Positions 28,029-36,647 of a stretch of DNA of 64,000 nucleotides are shown here, piece after piece. The notes below the pieces were generated by a model, which was given only the letters and a program-made list of their open reading frames with translations, made no database searches and was not told where the DNA came from. Position 1 is the first letter of the stretch; every line of letters begins with the position of its first letter. The translations under genes were made by a program, and so were the position numbers. The DNA is taken from NCBI RefSeq assembly GCF_007745175.1, contig NZ_CP036271.1:3980314-4044313 (forward strand). The letters are read 5' to 3'. Source of the stretch: Caulifigura coniformis. Its GTDB lineage: Bacteria; Planctomycetota; Planctomycetia; Planctomycetales; Planctomycetaceae.

Positions 28029-28065
28029 AAGCACCCCGGCTGCTCACAAGCAGCCGGGGTGCTTT
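28029..28065 (+). terminator. Terminator hairpin of aceE
   Basis: Perfect 15-bp stem AAGCACCCCGGCTGC / GCAGCCGGGGTGCTT (28029-28043 and 28050-28064) with loop TCACAA, 25 nt after the aceE stop. It is followed by a short T-stretch (TTTGCGTTT), the clearest factor-independent terminator in the window. Confidence 0.85.
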
Positions 28066-28366
28066 GCGTTTGGAGCGACGCAACCGCGAGACACACCGAG
28101 CTCATAGTTTGAGGACGCACGGTGTTTGAGTGACATCTGCCACCCCCCCAAGCCGACGGCTTGCCGTCGTAAACATTCCCAACTCACCCGCCGCGTGAGC
28201 GGCGCTGGCCTCCGGTCCATTCGATGCCAGCGATCCCGCAACGCATCACAGATCAAACGGACGAAGCCGAATCGGGATGAACCGGAAACTTTCAACGGTC
28301 GTCATCCGTGTGCGCCGTCCGATTCGTGGTTCTCATTCCTGTTCAGCAGGTAAGATCATTGGCCGG
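28066..28366. other. Intergenic gap with a REP-like palindrome
   Basis: This gap lies between the aceE terminator and the next gene. Stem CGACGGC/GCCGTCG with loop TT is at 28154-28169, part of the dispersed palindrome set. No gene is supported; a frame starting at 28277 is the upstream extension of the following gene. Confidence 0.5.
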
Positions 28367-28828
28367 ATGACCGCCGAAACCGCGAAGCCGAACCGGAAAC
28401 GCTGGCGATGGATCATCGCTGGCGTTTTGCTGTTTGTGGTGGCTCTCGCAACCGCGTGGTACTGGCCTGGAGTGGACCAGCGATTCCTGGGGACGTGGAG
28501 TTTCTCGATTGGGCCGACGATTTCCGTGCGCTGGACCTTTCACGACGACGGTCGTCTCGACATCTGGAGGAAGAGCGGAGCACTTGAAGACACGACCCAC
28601 GAACGCTGGTTTGTCAGCGGGCGTCGGTTCTACCACGTTCCAGATCAATCGCGACGCGATCACGTAGTCAACTCCGTCGCCCGGTGGTGGGCGATTCTGA
28701 ATGACAGGGCGATTCCCCTGAAAATCGTCATCGACGAAGTTGGCGCCGACCGAATCAGGCTGCGGCAGGTCTTTCCGGGACCATTTGACGAGTCGCACGT
28801 CATGACCCTGACTCGGGTCGCCGAATGA
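28367..28828 (+). CDS. Membrane-anchored protein of unknown function, paralogue of 3652-4278
   Basis: 153 residues from the ATG at 28367. Layout: basic N-terminus (MTAETAKPNRKRWRW), one transmembrane helix at about 16-36 (IIAGVLLFVVALATAWYW), then FLGTWSFSIGPTISVRWTFH and DDGRLDIW. That order and those motifs match the protein at 3652-4278, which is longer at the C-terminus; the start at MTA is conserved between the two. An upstream in-frame ATG at 28277 would disrupt this symmetry, so I reject it. The soluble part presumably sits in the periplasm or a membrane-bounded compartment. No named family recognised. Confidence 0.75.
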   Translation: MTAETAKPNRKRWRWIIAGVLLFVVALATAWYWPGVDQRFLGTWSFSIGPTISVRWTFHDDGRLDIWRKSGALEDTTHERWFVSGRRFYHVPDQSRRDHVVNSVARWWAILNDRAIPLKIVIDEVGADRIRLRQVFPGPFDESHVMTLTRVAE

Positions 28829-28946
28829 CCGCTGAGAACGTTGTGTGGCAATCGTGTTTCAAACGGGACCACGATCCGGCTCCCGCACCGCGGATCTGGT
28901 AGCCCTCACCGTAACATCAGACATCAGGGCTTCTTACGACTTTCCG

Positions 28947-28963
28947 CGCAACCACCCACCCTC
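28947..28963 (-). repeat. Copy of a short dispersed non-coding repeat
   Basis: On the minus strand this reads GAGGGTGGGTGGTTGCG. It matches 16 of 17 bases at 30237-30253 on the other side of the AAA ATPase gene. Part of it (GGGTGGT) recurs in the repeat at the right end of the window. It lies 42 nt upstream of the ATPase start. Confidence 0.5.
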
Positions 28964-29004
28964 AGGTAGAGGAGCACGTACCACAACTCAGGCCGGAGAA
29001 CCGC

Positions 29005-30075
29005 ATGCCCAAAGCATCACAGCCGCCTGATCGAGAGCATCTTCCGCAGCCACTCCGGCTCGATCGCTGCGCGGAACGGGAGATCGCCTGGCTCTGGCAT
29101 CCACGAATACCGCTCGGCAAGGTCACGCTCCTCGTTGGCGACCCCGATTCCGGTAAGTCGTTCTTTGCACTCGATCTCGCGGCCCGAGTCTCGCGCGGCC
29201 TCGGCGTCCCTCCCGAGCCGGGAATGGAAAAGCCCGGACAGGTGCTGCTGTTGTCCGCCGACGACGATCTGCACGACACGATCCTGCCTCGGCTTCGAGC
29301 CGCCGAAGCCGACCTGCATCGGATCACGCTTCTCCCGGCGTATTGCACACGAGGAAACGGCGCACAGCCACTGTCGCTGAACAGGGAATTTCAGTGGTTT
29401 GAGGACGTCGTCAAACCCCTCAAGAACCTGCGTTTGATCATCATCGATCCGATCTCCGCCTACCTGCGCGGAGCCGCGGCCTACGATCACTTCACGATTC
29501 GCCAGTTTCTTCAGCGGCTCGCGACCATCGCTCGCGAAAAACAGGCCGCCGTCATTCTCGTCTCGCATCAACGCAAGCAGGGGGGCTCGATCGCCATCCA
29601 TCGTCCGCTGGGTTCGCTCGCCTTCGCGGCCGTCGCACGCATTGTCCTGTTCCTGAAGACCGACCCCTCCGTGATCGGTCGTCGGCTCCTCCTCCCGGCC
29701 AAGATGACGCTCCAGTCCGAAGCGTCCGCCCGTGCGTTCACGATCGAAGAGGGGCGAGTCTCATGGGAACCCGCGATCATTCCGGTCGCCTCTGGCGATC
29801 TCCACGAGTTCGTCTTCTCGACGGAAGAGATCGACGATCAGCGCGGCCGCGCGAAGGAATGGCTCATCGAACAACTCGAAAAGAAACGCGTTCCCGCCGA
29901 CGAAATGAAACGGCGCGCCAGGGAACTTCGCATTCCCTGGAGGGTGCTGAGACAGGCCAAAAAGGACGCCAAAGTTCGCTCCGTCCATGACGGCGCTGAA
30001 AACCGCTGGTACTGGCAGATGCCTGACAACTGGATTCGCGACTTCCAGGGCATCGCATTCCCCATCGTCATTTAA
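29005..30075 (+). CDS. RepA/RecA-like AAA ATPase (AAA_25 type)
   Basis: 356 residues. Walker A is GDPDSGKSFFA (Lys51), followed by the RepA-like LLLSADDDLHDTILPRL (about 81-97). Walker B is LRLIIIDPISAYLRG (Asp148), and ILVSHQRK near 185 is the hexameric-helicase-type sensor. A winged-helix-like segment (KRRARELRIPWRVLRQAKKD) lies near the C-terminus. Related ATPases drive plasmid replication and are common as solitary or phage-linked genes in planctomycetes, often regulating primase or DNA-binding partners. None is present here: no primase, integrase or excisionase gene adjoins it. Short related repeats flank it on both sides. Confidence 0.85.
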   Translation: MPKASQPPDREHLPQPLRLDRCAEREIAWLWHPRIPLGKVTLLVGDPDSGKSFFALDLAARVSRGLGVPPEPGMEKPGQVLLLSADDDLHDTILPRLRAAEADLHRITLLPAYCTRGNGAQPLSLNREFQWFEDVVKPLKNLRLIIIDPISAYLRGAAAYDHFTIRQFLQRLATIAREKQAAVILVSHQRKQGGSIAIHRPLGSLAFAAVARIVLFLKTDPSVIGRRLLLPAKMTLQSEASARAFTIEEGRVSWEPAIIPVASGDLHEFVFSTEEIDDQRGRAKEWLIEQLEKKRVPADEMKRRARELRIPWRVLRQAKKDAKVRSVHDGAENRWYWQMPDNWIRDFQGIAFPIVI

Positions 30076-30099
30076 CAGGCTGCCGCCAAAGGTGCGTGC

Positions 30100-30118
30100 C
30101 ACGGCTCTGTGAGCCGTG
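30100..30118. repeat. REP-like palindrome
   Basis: Perfect 8-bp stem CACGGCTC/GAGCCGTG around loop TGT, 25 nt after the AAA ATPase stop. It may end that transcript, and it belongs to the set of intergenic palindromes in this window. The wording GTGCCACGGCTCTGTGAGCC is one I recall from planctomycete genomes. Confidence 0.6.
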
Positions 30119-30236
30119 CAAACGTCGAGCACGCTTCGAAATCAAAGGGCTCGAAACGGAGTGGAAATGGCGAATAAGTTCTGCACTAGCTCGTAATGTC
30201 TGCTGGACCAGACGCGCCAACCAGGACCGAGGAGTA

Positions 30237-30274
30237 CGCAACCACCCACACTCGCGCCCTCCTCGGTCGCCCTC
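30237..30274 (-). repeat. Dispersed non-coding repeat, copy A
   Basis: Positions 30254-30274 are identical to 63939-63959 (21 nt). An 8-nt block, ACCACCCA, precedes both at the same spacing (30241-30248 and 63926-63933, then 5 unmatched bases). Outside this block the flanks do not align. The left part also matches 28947-28963. No coding function is visible in either copy. Confidence 0.65.
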
Positions 30275-30346
30275 CCTGAGTTTCGGAGACAGGCATTTCG
30301 AAACCGCTCCTGCCATGATTCAACGGAACCTGCCGGAGCAGCACAC

Positions 30347-31345
30347 GTGAGCCACATTCGCACCGCGGTCCTCGGCCTGGCGCTGGCAGCCGTCGTCCCT
30401 GCCGTCGCGGCTGAAGGCATTGCCTCCCGCTATCCCGGCGACGCCGGCATCGAACGCGACCCGGCCGTCATCCTCGTCGAGAACTTCGAGGCCCCGCTGG
30501 CGGATCTTCACAATCGCTGGGAAACGGTCGTCTCTCCGGAAGACCATCGCGCATCGAACGACGTCGCCCCCGGCAGCAGCGGGAAGAAGTCGCTCGTCAT
30601 CGATCGGAATTCGTCGTCATCGCCCGGGCTGTACACGCGGCTGAAGAACCCGGCCGGCGGATTCGGTTTCGACAAGGTCCACGCCCGCTACTACGTGAAG
30701 TTCGCCGAGGACTGCGGCGAGATCCATCACTTCGGGACCTGCCTGGGAGGGAACAACCCGGCGACGGCCTGGCCGAGCGTGAAGGCAGGGCAGCCGACGG
30801 AAGGGGGCAAGTCGTTCTGGTCGGGGATCGAACCGTTTGGATCGAGCTGGACGTGGGACTACTACACGTACTGGCATGCGATGCGCGGGAGCCCGCCCCG
30901 CGGCCAGACGTGGGGGAACACGTTCATCCGCGACCCGTCGCTGAAGGTCGAGAAGGGGAAGTGGATCTGCATCGAGCAGATGATCCGGATGAACGACGTC
31001 GGCCAGTCGAACGGCGAGCAGGCGCTGTGGATCGACGGAAAACTCGTCAGTCACCTGAAGCCGGGCGAGCCGAAGGGCGTCTGGATCTTCGACAAGTTCA
31101 CGCCGGGGAAGGGGGGACAGGGCGTCCGCTGGAGCAAAGAGAAGGGGGACCGGGAGACGTTCGACGTCCCGGCCGAGGGGGCTCCCTTCGAAGGCTTCGA
31201 GTGGCGGACCGATCCGCGGCTGAACGTGAACTTCGTGTGGCTGTACGCCTACACCCAGAAGCCGGCAGGGCACCGGATCAGGGTGTGGTTTGATGATGTG
31301 GTGGTGGCGACGGACTACATCGGGCCGATTCAGAAGTCGCGTTGA
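30347..31345 (+). CDS. Secreted protein with LamG/polysaccharide-lyase-like jelly roll
   Basis: 332 residues from a GTG at 30347 with CGGAGC upstream. Signal peptide ends near residue 22 (AAVVPAVAA). The mature part is beta-rich with many Trp and Gly residues: VHARYYVKFAEDCGEIHHFG, WICIEQMIRMND, GEQALWIDGKLVSHL and a closing VWFDDVVVATDYIGP. This is the pattern of concanavalin-like folds used by polysaccharide lyases and carbohydrate-binding proteins. No catalytic residues can be named, so binding or lysis of a polysaccharide is inference. It stands alone, converging on the minus-strand gene at 31433. Confidence 0.75.
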   Translation: MSHIRTAVLGLALAAVVPAVAAEGIASRYPGDAGIERDPAVILVENFEAPLADLHNRWETVVSPEDHRASNDVAPGSSGKKSLVIDRNSSSSPGLYTRLKNPAGGFGFDKVHARYYVKFAEDCGEIHHFGTCLGGNNPATAWPSVKAGQPTEGGKSFWSGIEPFGSSWTWDYYTYWHAMRGSPPRGQTWGNTFIRDPSLKVEKGKWICIEQMIRMNDVGQSNGEQALWIDGKLVSHLKPGEPKGVWIFDKFTPGKGGQGVRWSKEKGDRETFDVPAEGAPFEGFEWRTDPRLNVNFVWLYAYTQKPAGHRIRVWFDDVVVATDYIGPIQKSR

Positions 31346-31432
31346 TGAAAGGGAGTTTCGGGGCGGTGCGTGCTCCCAAGCGGAGGCAGATACTTGGAAC
31401 ATGGCAATCCCAGCATTTCGCCATTGCTGCCA

Positions 31433-32125
31433 TCATGGCCCGCCAGAAGCAGCATCCCACCACGACTTGATTCTGCTAAGCACTCCTCCGTCTCTCTTCC
31501 TGTACTCGGAGAGTTCCAGCATGATTTCGTCGTAATCGGGATCATCGACGCGTCGTCCCAGCATCCGCCCGGCCATCACGTCAAACACAAGGTCCTCGCC
31601 GCGACATTCCCGATCGACCTGCGCCATTGGACATTCGCGCAGGACGCCTGCTTCCTCCGGCAGTGGTTCGCCTTCGTTCGCAAACAGTGGATCATCGGCG
31701 GTTCCAGCGGCGACGCGGATCAGCTTTCCGCGGGAATAGACGGCGTAACCCCACAGGTTCACCACGCTGCTCAGAACGACTGCCAAGACTTCTCCATTCG
31801 GGTAAATCTGCAGGAAACGCGACCGGAAATCGGTCCCGGCGACGCGACCTGCCGACTTTCCAATGATGCGGTACGAAACGTCGTCGAAGAAATCGGCCGA
31901 GCGATCGACGTCGCAGAGGATCGCGCCGTGAGGGTAGGCGCCAAGAAACAGCGTCCCGGAATCGGGATACATGGCCTCATCGAAAATCGACCGCCCCACT
32001 CGCTCGTGGTCTGAAAGACCAAGTTTCTCCCGCAGACGGTCGGCTGCTTCCGGGTCGTGAGGAGGCAGCGACGAGAAATACGCCGGTACGTCGGTTGCAA
32101 AGACCGCGAAGCACTTCCAGCCCAT
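31433..32125 (-). CDS. Conserved protein of unknown function (DUF6928-like in layout)
   Basis: 230 residues from the ATG at 32125 (MGWKCFAVFATDVPAYF). The frame is open further upstream to 32614, but that part overlaps the neighbouring gene in the wrong frame. Features: a MG-W-K-x-x-A-V-F start, a central GTLFLGAYPHGAILCDVDRS, a hydrophobic strand SVVNLWGYAVYSRGKLIRVA and NEGEPLPEE. The order is reminiscent of DUF6928 proteins (self-name start, YP-G-x-L-C-D, W-x-F-AV-x-x-G, GEPLP-E), but I cannot confirm membership. No signal peptide or membrane helix; probably cytoplasmic. It is 64 nt downstream of the next gene on the same strand. Confidence 0.7.
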   Translation of the reverse strand: MGWKCFAVFATDVPAYFSSLPPHDPEAADRLREKLGLSDHERVGRSIFDEAMYPDSGTLFLGAYPHGAILCDVDRSADFFDDVSYRIIGKSAGRVAGTDFRSRFLQIYPNGEVLAVVLSSVVNLWGYAVYSRGKLIRVAAGTADDPLFANEGEPLPEEAGVLRECPMAQVDRECRGEDLVFDVMAGRMLGRRVDDPDYDEIMLELSEYRKRDGGVLSRIKSWWDAASGGP

Positions 32126-32189
32126 GAGGTAACCTCGGAATGATTTTCGCACTCGTCGATGGATAACGCGTCCAGACGTCAGCGATCCG

Positions 32190-33071
32190 CTACATCCGGA
32201 TTCCGATTTTGGCGAGATTGTTCCGCGCCTGTTCGGCCGGCGTGGTGTCGGGATAGGCCTCGACGAGTTCGCGGAGCACTTTGACCGCGCCGTCGCGGTC
32301 CCCCGCCTTCGCGCGGCGGCGGGCGTCGTCCAGCAGGCGCCGCGCCGTCTGCTCGGCCTCCACCGGCGAGGTCCGCGGGGCTGCCTCCGCCACCGGCGGC
32401 TGCCAGCCGACATCGGGTTCCTCCTCGACGGCGTCGTCGTCTTCCCCGACATCGTCCGCTGCAAAACCGGGCGTCGAGTTTTCGTGGGAGATCGGCGCGG
32501 GGACGCCCGATCCCCCGGCTTCGGCCAGCATCCGGATTGTCCGCTGGATGTTGACGAGGTCCGCAAACCCGAACAGTCGGTTCTTGATCCGGCCCGATTC
32601 GAGAACGACGGCAATCGGAAGACCGCTTTGCGAGAAGATGGCGATCAGCAGCCGGCGCTTGAGGAAGTAGGTGACGATCAGCGCCACGCCGAGTACGCAG
32701 ATCAGCAGCCCGATGATCTGCAGCGGAGCCAGGTCGGCCGCGAAGTAGTTCGACGCTCCAAAGAACAGGAAGAAGGCCCCGAGGACGGCCTTGGGCAGCG
32801 GGCGATACTCGGCGACGTGGATGTCCGCCACCCGGGCGATCGGGATGAGCTCGACCGAGCTACCGGTGAAGGTCGTCGTCTCGCAGTTGACTTCCTCGTG
32901 CGTGACGAGAAGCCGCGCGGTCGATTTCAGTCCCACCAGTCCGAGCAGAAATGGGACGAGCCCTTTGCGGCGTCCGAGCAGGTCGACCAGCGGCGGGGCG
33001 GGGGGCGTCGGCCTGGGGACGAGGGAATAGCGCTGCGGAGTCTGGACGTTCTGCAGAGGTGGAATCAGCAC
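32190..33071 (-). CDS. Membrane protein with C-terminal helical repeat, unknown function
   Basis: 293 residues from a GTG at 33071. The N-terminal half holds a Pro-rich start, then a beta-rich stretch (TARLLVTHEEVNCETTTF) and two transmembrane helices at about 93-112 and 115-136 (LQIIGLLICVLGVALIVTYF), resembling membrane-embedded PH-like proteins. An acidic linker (DDVGEDDDAVEEEPD) leads to a TPR-like helical pair (ARRRAKAGDRDGAVKVLREL, YPDTTPAEQARNNLAKIG). It probably shares a transcript with the gene at 31433. No named family recognised. Confidence 0.72.
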   Translation of the reverse strand: MLIPPLQNVQTPQRYSLVPRPTPPAPPLVDLLGRRKGLVPFLLGLVGLKSTARLLVTHEEVNCETTTFTGSSVELIPIARVADIHVAEYRPLPKAVLGAFFLFFGASNYFAADLAPLQIIGLLICVLGVALIVTYFLKRRLLIAIFSQSGLPIAVVLESGRIKNRLFGFADLVNIQRTIRMLAEAGGSGVPAPISHENSTPGFAADDVGEDDDAVEEEPDVGWQPPVAEAAPRTSPVEAEQTARRLLDDARRRAKAGDRDGAVKVLRELVEAYPDTTPAEQARNNLAKIGIRM

Positions 33072-33179
33072 GGCGGCCCTGGCGAATGCGGACGAAGAAC
33101 CACGCCCAGGTCCGCGGTCGTCAATGGCCCCGGACCGACATCACGCCATCATGCCCGCTGCCGCGAGCCGAATCCATCG

Positions 33180-34265
33180 TCAACCGATGGCGAACGCGTC
33201 GAGCGGGAGTTCGGTCGATTCGCCGGTCATCCGCTGTTTCATCAGGCGGGCGGTCACCGGCGAGAGGTGGAGCCCGGCCCGGAAGTGGCCGGCGGCGATG
33301 AACAGGTTGTCGTAGCCCGGCGCCGCGCCGAGGTAGGGTTGTCCGCGGCGGGCATGCGGACGGAAGCCGGCCCAGGTTTTTTCCACTTCGGCCTGCTTGA
33401 GAGACGGGACGAGGCGGTGGGCGAACTCGATCAGGCCGCGAACGCCCTGCTCGGTGTTTTCCTTCACGAAGCCGACCCACTCCTCCGTGGAGCCGGCCAG
33501 CACGCGGCCGTCGCTTCTGGGGACGACATATTGCTTGCCGATTTCGACGGTGTGGCGCAACTGCCGCTTCGGCGTGCGGAACAGCACCATCTGACCGCGG
33601 ACGGGCTCGATTTCGAGAGGAATCCCAACGCTCTTCAGGATCTCGCCGCTCCAGGCGCCGCCGGCGACGAGAAACTGGTCGCCCGAAACCGGACCGGCCG
33701 CGGTGGTGACCGAGTGGACTCGCCCGCCGCGGGCTTCGAAGCCGGTCACCTTCCGGTTCGTCGTGAGGCGCACGCCACGTTTCCGGCAGGCGGCTTCGAG
33801 CGCATGCATGTGCCACGGATTGCGGACCTGGGTGCCATCCGGAAGGAGGAACCCTGCGCCGAGGCCTTCGGCGACCATCGGCTCCAACTCACGAATGCGC
33901 TGTTCCGACAGGGCCTCGGCTTTGACGCCGTTGACGATCCACTCCCGCATTTCAGCGTCGACCGACTGGCCGGGCTTCAGGATCTGGATTTCGGGGCAGG
34001 GCTCGAAGCCGTTGTCGACGCCCGATTCCTCTTTCAGTTCACGGGAGATGACAGGCCACATCTCGGTGGCGCGGCGAAGCAGGGGGACCAGCGGGTCGTT
34101 CGGATCGCCGCGATGCCCGGGAGGAAGCAAGCCGGCGCCTGCCCATGAGGCTTCCTGGCCCAGTTCCGACTGATCGATGACTTCGACCGTTCTTCCTGCC
34201 TTCGCGAGTTCCCAGGCGGTGGTCAGCCCCATCACGCCGCCGCCGATAATCACCACATCTGACAT
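33180..34265 (-). CDS. thiO: FAD-dependent glycine/D-amino-acid oxidase
   Basis: 361 residues. The FAD Rossmann motif is at the N-terminus ([20 protein letters not shown]), followed by the DAO-type loop [15 protein letters not shown] at about 37-51. The C-terminus has the second FAD contact ([19 protein letters not shown]). Length and loop are those of glycine oxidase, which makes the imine of glyoxylate for the thiazole half of thiamine. Other DAO-fold oxidases cannot be excluded, because no thiS, thiG or thiE lies nearby. The gene is separated from rho by 30 nt containing short imperfect direct repeats (GGATTCA, GGATCAG). Confidence 0.8.
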   Translation of the reverse strand: MSDVVIIGGGVMGLTTAWELAKAGRTVEVIDQSELGQEASWAGAGLLPPGHRGDPNDPLVPLLRRATEMWPVISRELKEESGVDNGFEPCPEIQILKPGQSVDAEMREWIVNGVKAEALSEQRIRELEPMVAEGLGAGFLLPDGTQVRNPWHMHALEAACRKRGVRLTTNRKVTGFEARGGRVHSVTTAAGPVSGDQFLVAGGAWSGEILKSVGIPLEIEPVRGQMVLFRTPKRQLRHTVEIGKQYVVPRSDGRVLAGSTEEWVGFVKENTEQGVRGLIEFAHRLVPSLKQAEVEKTWAGFRPHARRGQPYLGAAPGYDNLFIAAGHFRAGLHLSPVTARLMKQRMTGESTELPLDAFAIG

Positions 34266-34295
34266 CAGGATTCAGGATTCGTGCAGGATCAGGGA

Positions 34296-35768
34296 TCAGG
34301 TGAGGTTCATGCTGAGGAGGAACTCGTCGTTCGTCTTGGTGCGCTTCATGCGGTTGACGAGCAGTTCCATGGCTTCGACGGGGTTCATGTCGTTGAGCAC
34401 GCGGCGGAGGATCCAGACCCGCTTGAGCTCTTCCTCGCTCATGAGCAGCTCTTCGCGGCGCGTGCCGGAGCGATTGACGTCGATGGCGGGCCAGATGCGT
34501 TTTTCGACCATGCGGCGGTCGAGGTGAAGCTCGGTGTTTCCGGTCCCTTTGAACTCTTCGAAAATCACCTCGTCCATCTTCGAGCCGGTGTCGATGAGGG
34601 CCGTCGCGATGATCGTGAGGCTGCCTCCCTCTTCGACGCAGCGCGCGGCGCCGAAGAAGCGCTTGGGATGCTGCAGGGCATTGGCGTCGACGCCGCCGGA
34701 GAGGATTTTTCCGGAGTGGGGGACTTCGGTGTTCCAGGCGCGGGCGAGACGGGTGATCGAGTCGAGGAAAATCACGACATCGACGCCGAACTCCACCATC
34801 CGCTTGGCCTTCTCGATGACCATTTCGGCCACCTGGATGTGCCGGCTGGGCGGTTCATCGAACGTGCTGGAGATGACTTCGCAGTTGGGCCCTTTGACCT
34901 GACGCTCCATGTCGGTCACTTCTTCGGGCCGCTCATCGATCAGCAGCACGATGACGTAGGCGTCGGGATGATTTTCCAGCACGGCTTTCGCCAGCCGCTG
35001 CAGGAGGACCGTTTTGCCGGCGCGGGGGGGAGAGACGATCAGTCCGCGCTGGCCCATGCCAATGGGCGTGACGAGGTCCATGACGCGCGTGCTGAGTTCA
35101 TCCGGCGTCGTCGCGAGCTTCAGCCGCTTCTGCGGATGGAGCGGGGTGAGGTCGTCGAACGGGACGCGCGTCGACTGGACGTTCGGGTCGTGGCCGTTGA
35201 TCGCTTCGACGCGGAGGAGCGCGAAATAGCGTTCGTTCTCCTTGGGAGGCCGGATCGCGCCGGCAACGGTGGCTCCGTTCTTCAGGCCGAAGCGCCGGAT
35301 CTGGCTGGGGGAGACGTAGATGTCGTCGGGGCAGGGGAGGTAGTGGTAATCGGGGCTTCTGAGGAAGCCGAAGCCGTCCGGGAGGATTTCGAGCGTGCCC
35401 TCGCCGAACATCAGACCGTGCATCTTCGTCCGCTCTTTCAGGATGCGGAAGATGAGGTCCTGTTTCTTCAGCCCGGCGTATTCGGAGATGTTCTCACGCT
35501 GGGCGAGGTCGAGAAGCTCCTTCATCGTCAGCCGCTGAAGGGCCGCGATGTGGATGTCGCCCTTTTTGACTTCTTCGTATTTCAGATCGGCCTGGGCGAG
35601 GAACTCGGGGTATTCCTCTTCGTCCTCGTCAGCATTCGCAGGACGTCCGTCGACGGCGCCGGCTGACGCTGCGCCTGTGGACGTGCGTTTGATGGGCGGA
35701 TCGGATGGATCGAATCCACCATCGCTCCGGAGAGGGCGCGGCGACGCGGGCTTGATGGGACGTGCCAT
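34296..35768 (-). CDS. rho: Transcription termination factor Rho
   Basis: 490 residues, ATP-dependent RNA helicase that ends factor-dependent transcripts. About 75 N-terminal residues are Pro/Ser/Ala-rich and then acidic ([13 protein letters not shown]). The Rho_N helical domain follows ([15 protein letters not shown]), then the RNA-binding cold-shock domain ([20 protein letters not shown]) and the RecA-type motor. The motor carries P-loop [14 protein letters not shown], Walker [15 protein letters not shown] and the R/Q loops. All functional motifs are present, so only the N-terminal extension is unusual; such extensions occur in several phyla. Many genes in this window lack T-tract terminators, consistent with a prominent role for Rho. 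Confidence 0.97.
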   Translation of the reverse strand: MARPIKPASPRPLRSDGGFDPSDPPIKRTSTGAASAGAVDGRPANADEDEEEYPEFLAQADLKYEEVKKGDIHIAALQRLTMKELLDLAQRENISEYAGLKKQDLIFRILKERTKMHGLMFGEGTLEILPDGFGFLRSPDYHYLPCPDDIYVSPSQIRRFGLKNGATVAGAIRPPKENERYFALLRVEAINGHDPNVQSTRVPFDDLTPLHPQKRLKLATTPDELSTRVMDLVTPIGMGQRGLIVSPPRAGKTVLLQRLAKAVLENHPDAYVIVLLIDERPEEVTDMERQVKGPNCEVISSTFDEPPSRHIQVAEMVIEKAKRMVEFGVDVVIFLDSITRLARAWNTEVPHSGKILSGGVDANALQHPKRFFGAARCVEEGGSLTIIATALIDTGSKMDEVIFEEFKGTGNTELHLDRRMVEKRIWPAIDVNRSGTRREELLMSEEELKRVWILRRVLNDMNPVEAMELLVNRMKRTKTNDEFLLSMNLT

Positions 35769-35879
35769 GGCAACAGTCTGCGCGAACGCGCAAGGGGGGA
35801 GGTGCAGGACGCGGAGGGAGGATGTGTCGAACCGGCAACCAGATGTCGCCGGGGGGATGTGATGATCGGTTGCGAACTC

Positions 35880-36500
35880 CTATTTCGCGGCCGAGGCGAC
35901 CAGGCGCTGGATATATTCGTACATCTGACTCCCTGAGTTGTCGAGGGTCCGGCCGTTGTCGACGATGAAATCGGCCTCAGCCCGCTTGCGTTCGATGGGC
36001 CACTGACTGGCCTCCCTTCGGCTCAGCTCCTCACTGTTCCAGCCACGGGCGTGGACCCGCTGGAGGCGGATCTCGCGAGGGACTTCGATGAAGACGACGG
36101 CGTCGCAACGATGCTTCCAGCCGGCTTCCAGGAGGAGGGGGGCATCCAGCAGAACAGCCGTAATTGTTTCCCCGTCGTCGAATTCGGCCAGCTGCTGCTC
36201 GCGGAGGCGTTCGATGGCGGGGTGAACGATCTGTTCGAGACGCAGGCGGGCGGCCTGCTGTTCGGCAGATGGCCCGAAGACCCGGGCGGCCAGGGCAGGG
36301 CGGCTCACCAGGCCATCAGGGCCGAGGATGTCGGGGCCGAATTCAGCCTGGAGCTGGTCGCGGACGTCCGGCAGGGCGAGTGCTCGATGGCCGTCGCGGT
36401 CGGCATCGATGACGCGGATCGACGGGTCGCGCTCGGCCACCCAGCGGCAGACCGCTGATTTTCCGGATCCGATTCCCCCAACGACGCCGACGATAATCAT
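35880..36500 (-). CDS. coaE: Dephospho-CoA kinase
   Basis: Final step of coenzyme A synthesis, phosphorylating the ribose 3'-OH of dephospho-CoA. 206 residues from the ATG at 36500 (MIIVGVVGGIGSGKSAV, P-loop at 8-15). The lid and CoA-binding parts show VIDADRDGHRAL, IVHPAIERLREQQL and VVFIEVPREIRLQRV. The frame remains open upstream to 37058, but that lies inside the opposite-strand permease gene and carries no domain. It is divergent from the permease gene. Confidence 0.93.
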   Translation of the reverse strand: MIIVGVVGGIGSGKSAVCRWVAERDPSIRVIDADRDGHRALALPDVRDQLQAEFGPDILGPDGLVSRPALAARVFGPSAEQQAARLRLEQIVHPAIERLREQQLAEFDDGETITAVLLDAPLLLEAGWKHRCDAVVFIEVPREIRLQRVHARGWNSEELSRREASQWPIERKRAEADFIVDNGRTLDNSGSQMYEYIQRLVASAAK

Positions 36501-36647
36501 AGTTTGGTGTGCAGTGGCCAGTGGCGGAGGGAGGAAAATGGCGGAGTCTGGGAGGTGGCTGGACTCTTCTGGACTCGGTTTTGTCATCCTGCAACAATTG
36601 CCGAACGGACAGGATTCCCGTCTCTGCAACTGCCACGGATCGGCACG

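Noticed and set aside
25737-28034. A 765-codon open frame on the strand opposite aceE
   Set aside because: It is the antisense shadow of a well-conserved gene in high-GC DNA; it lacks a ribosome binding site, signal sequence or any family motif.
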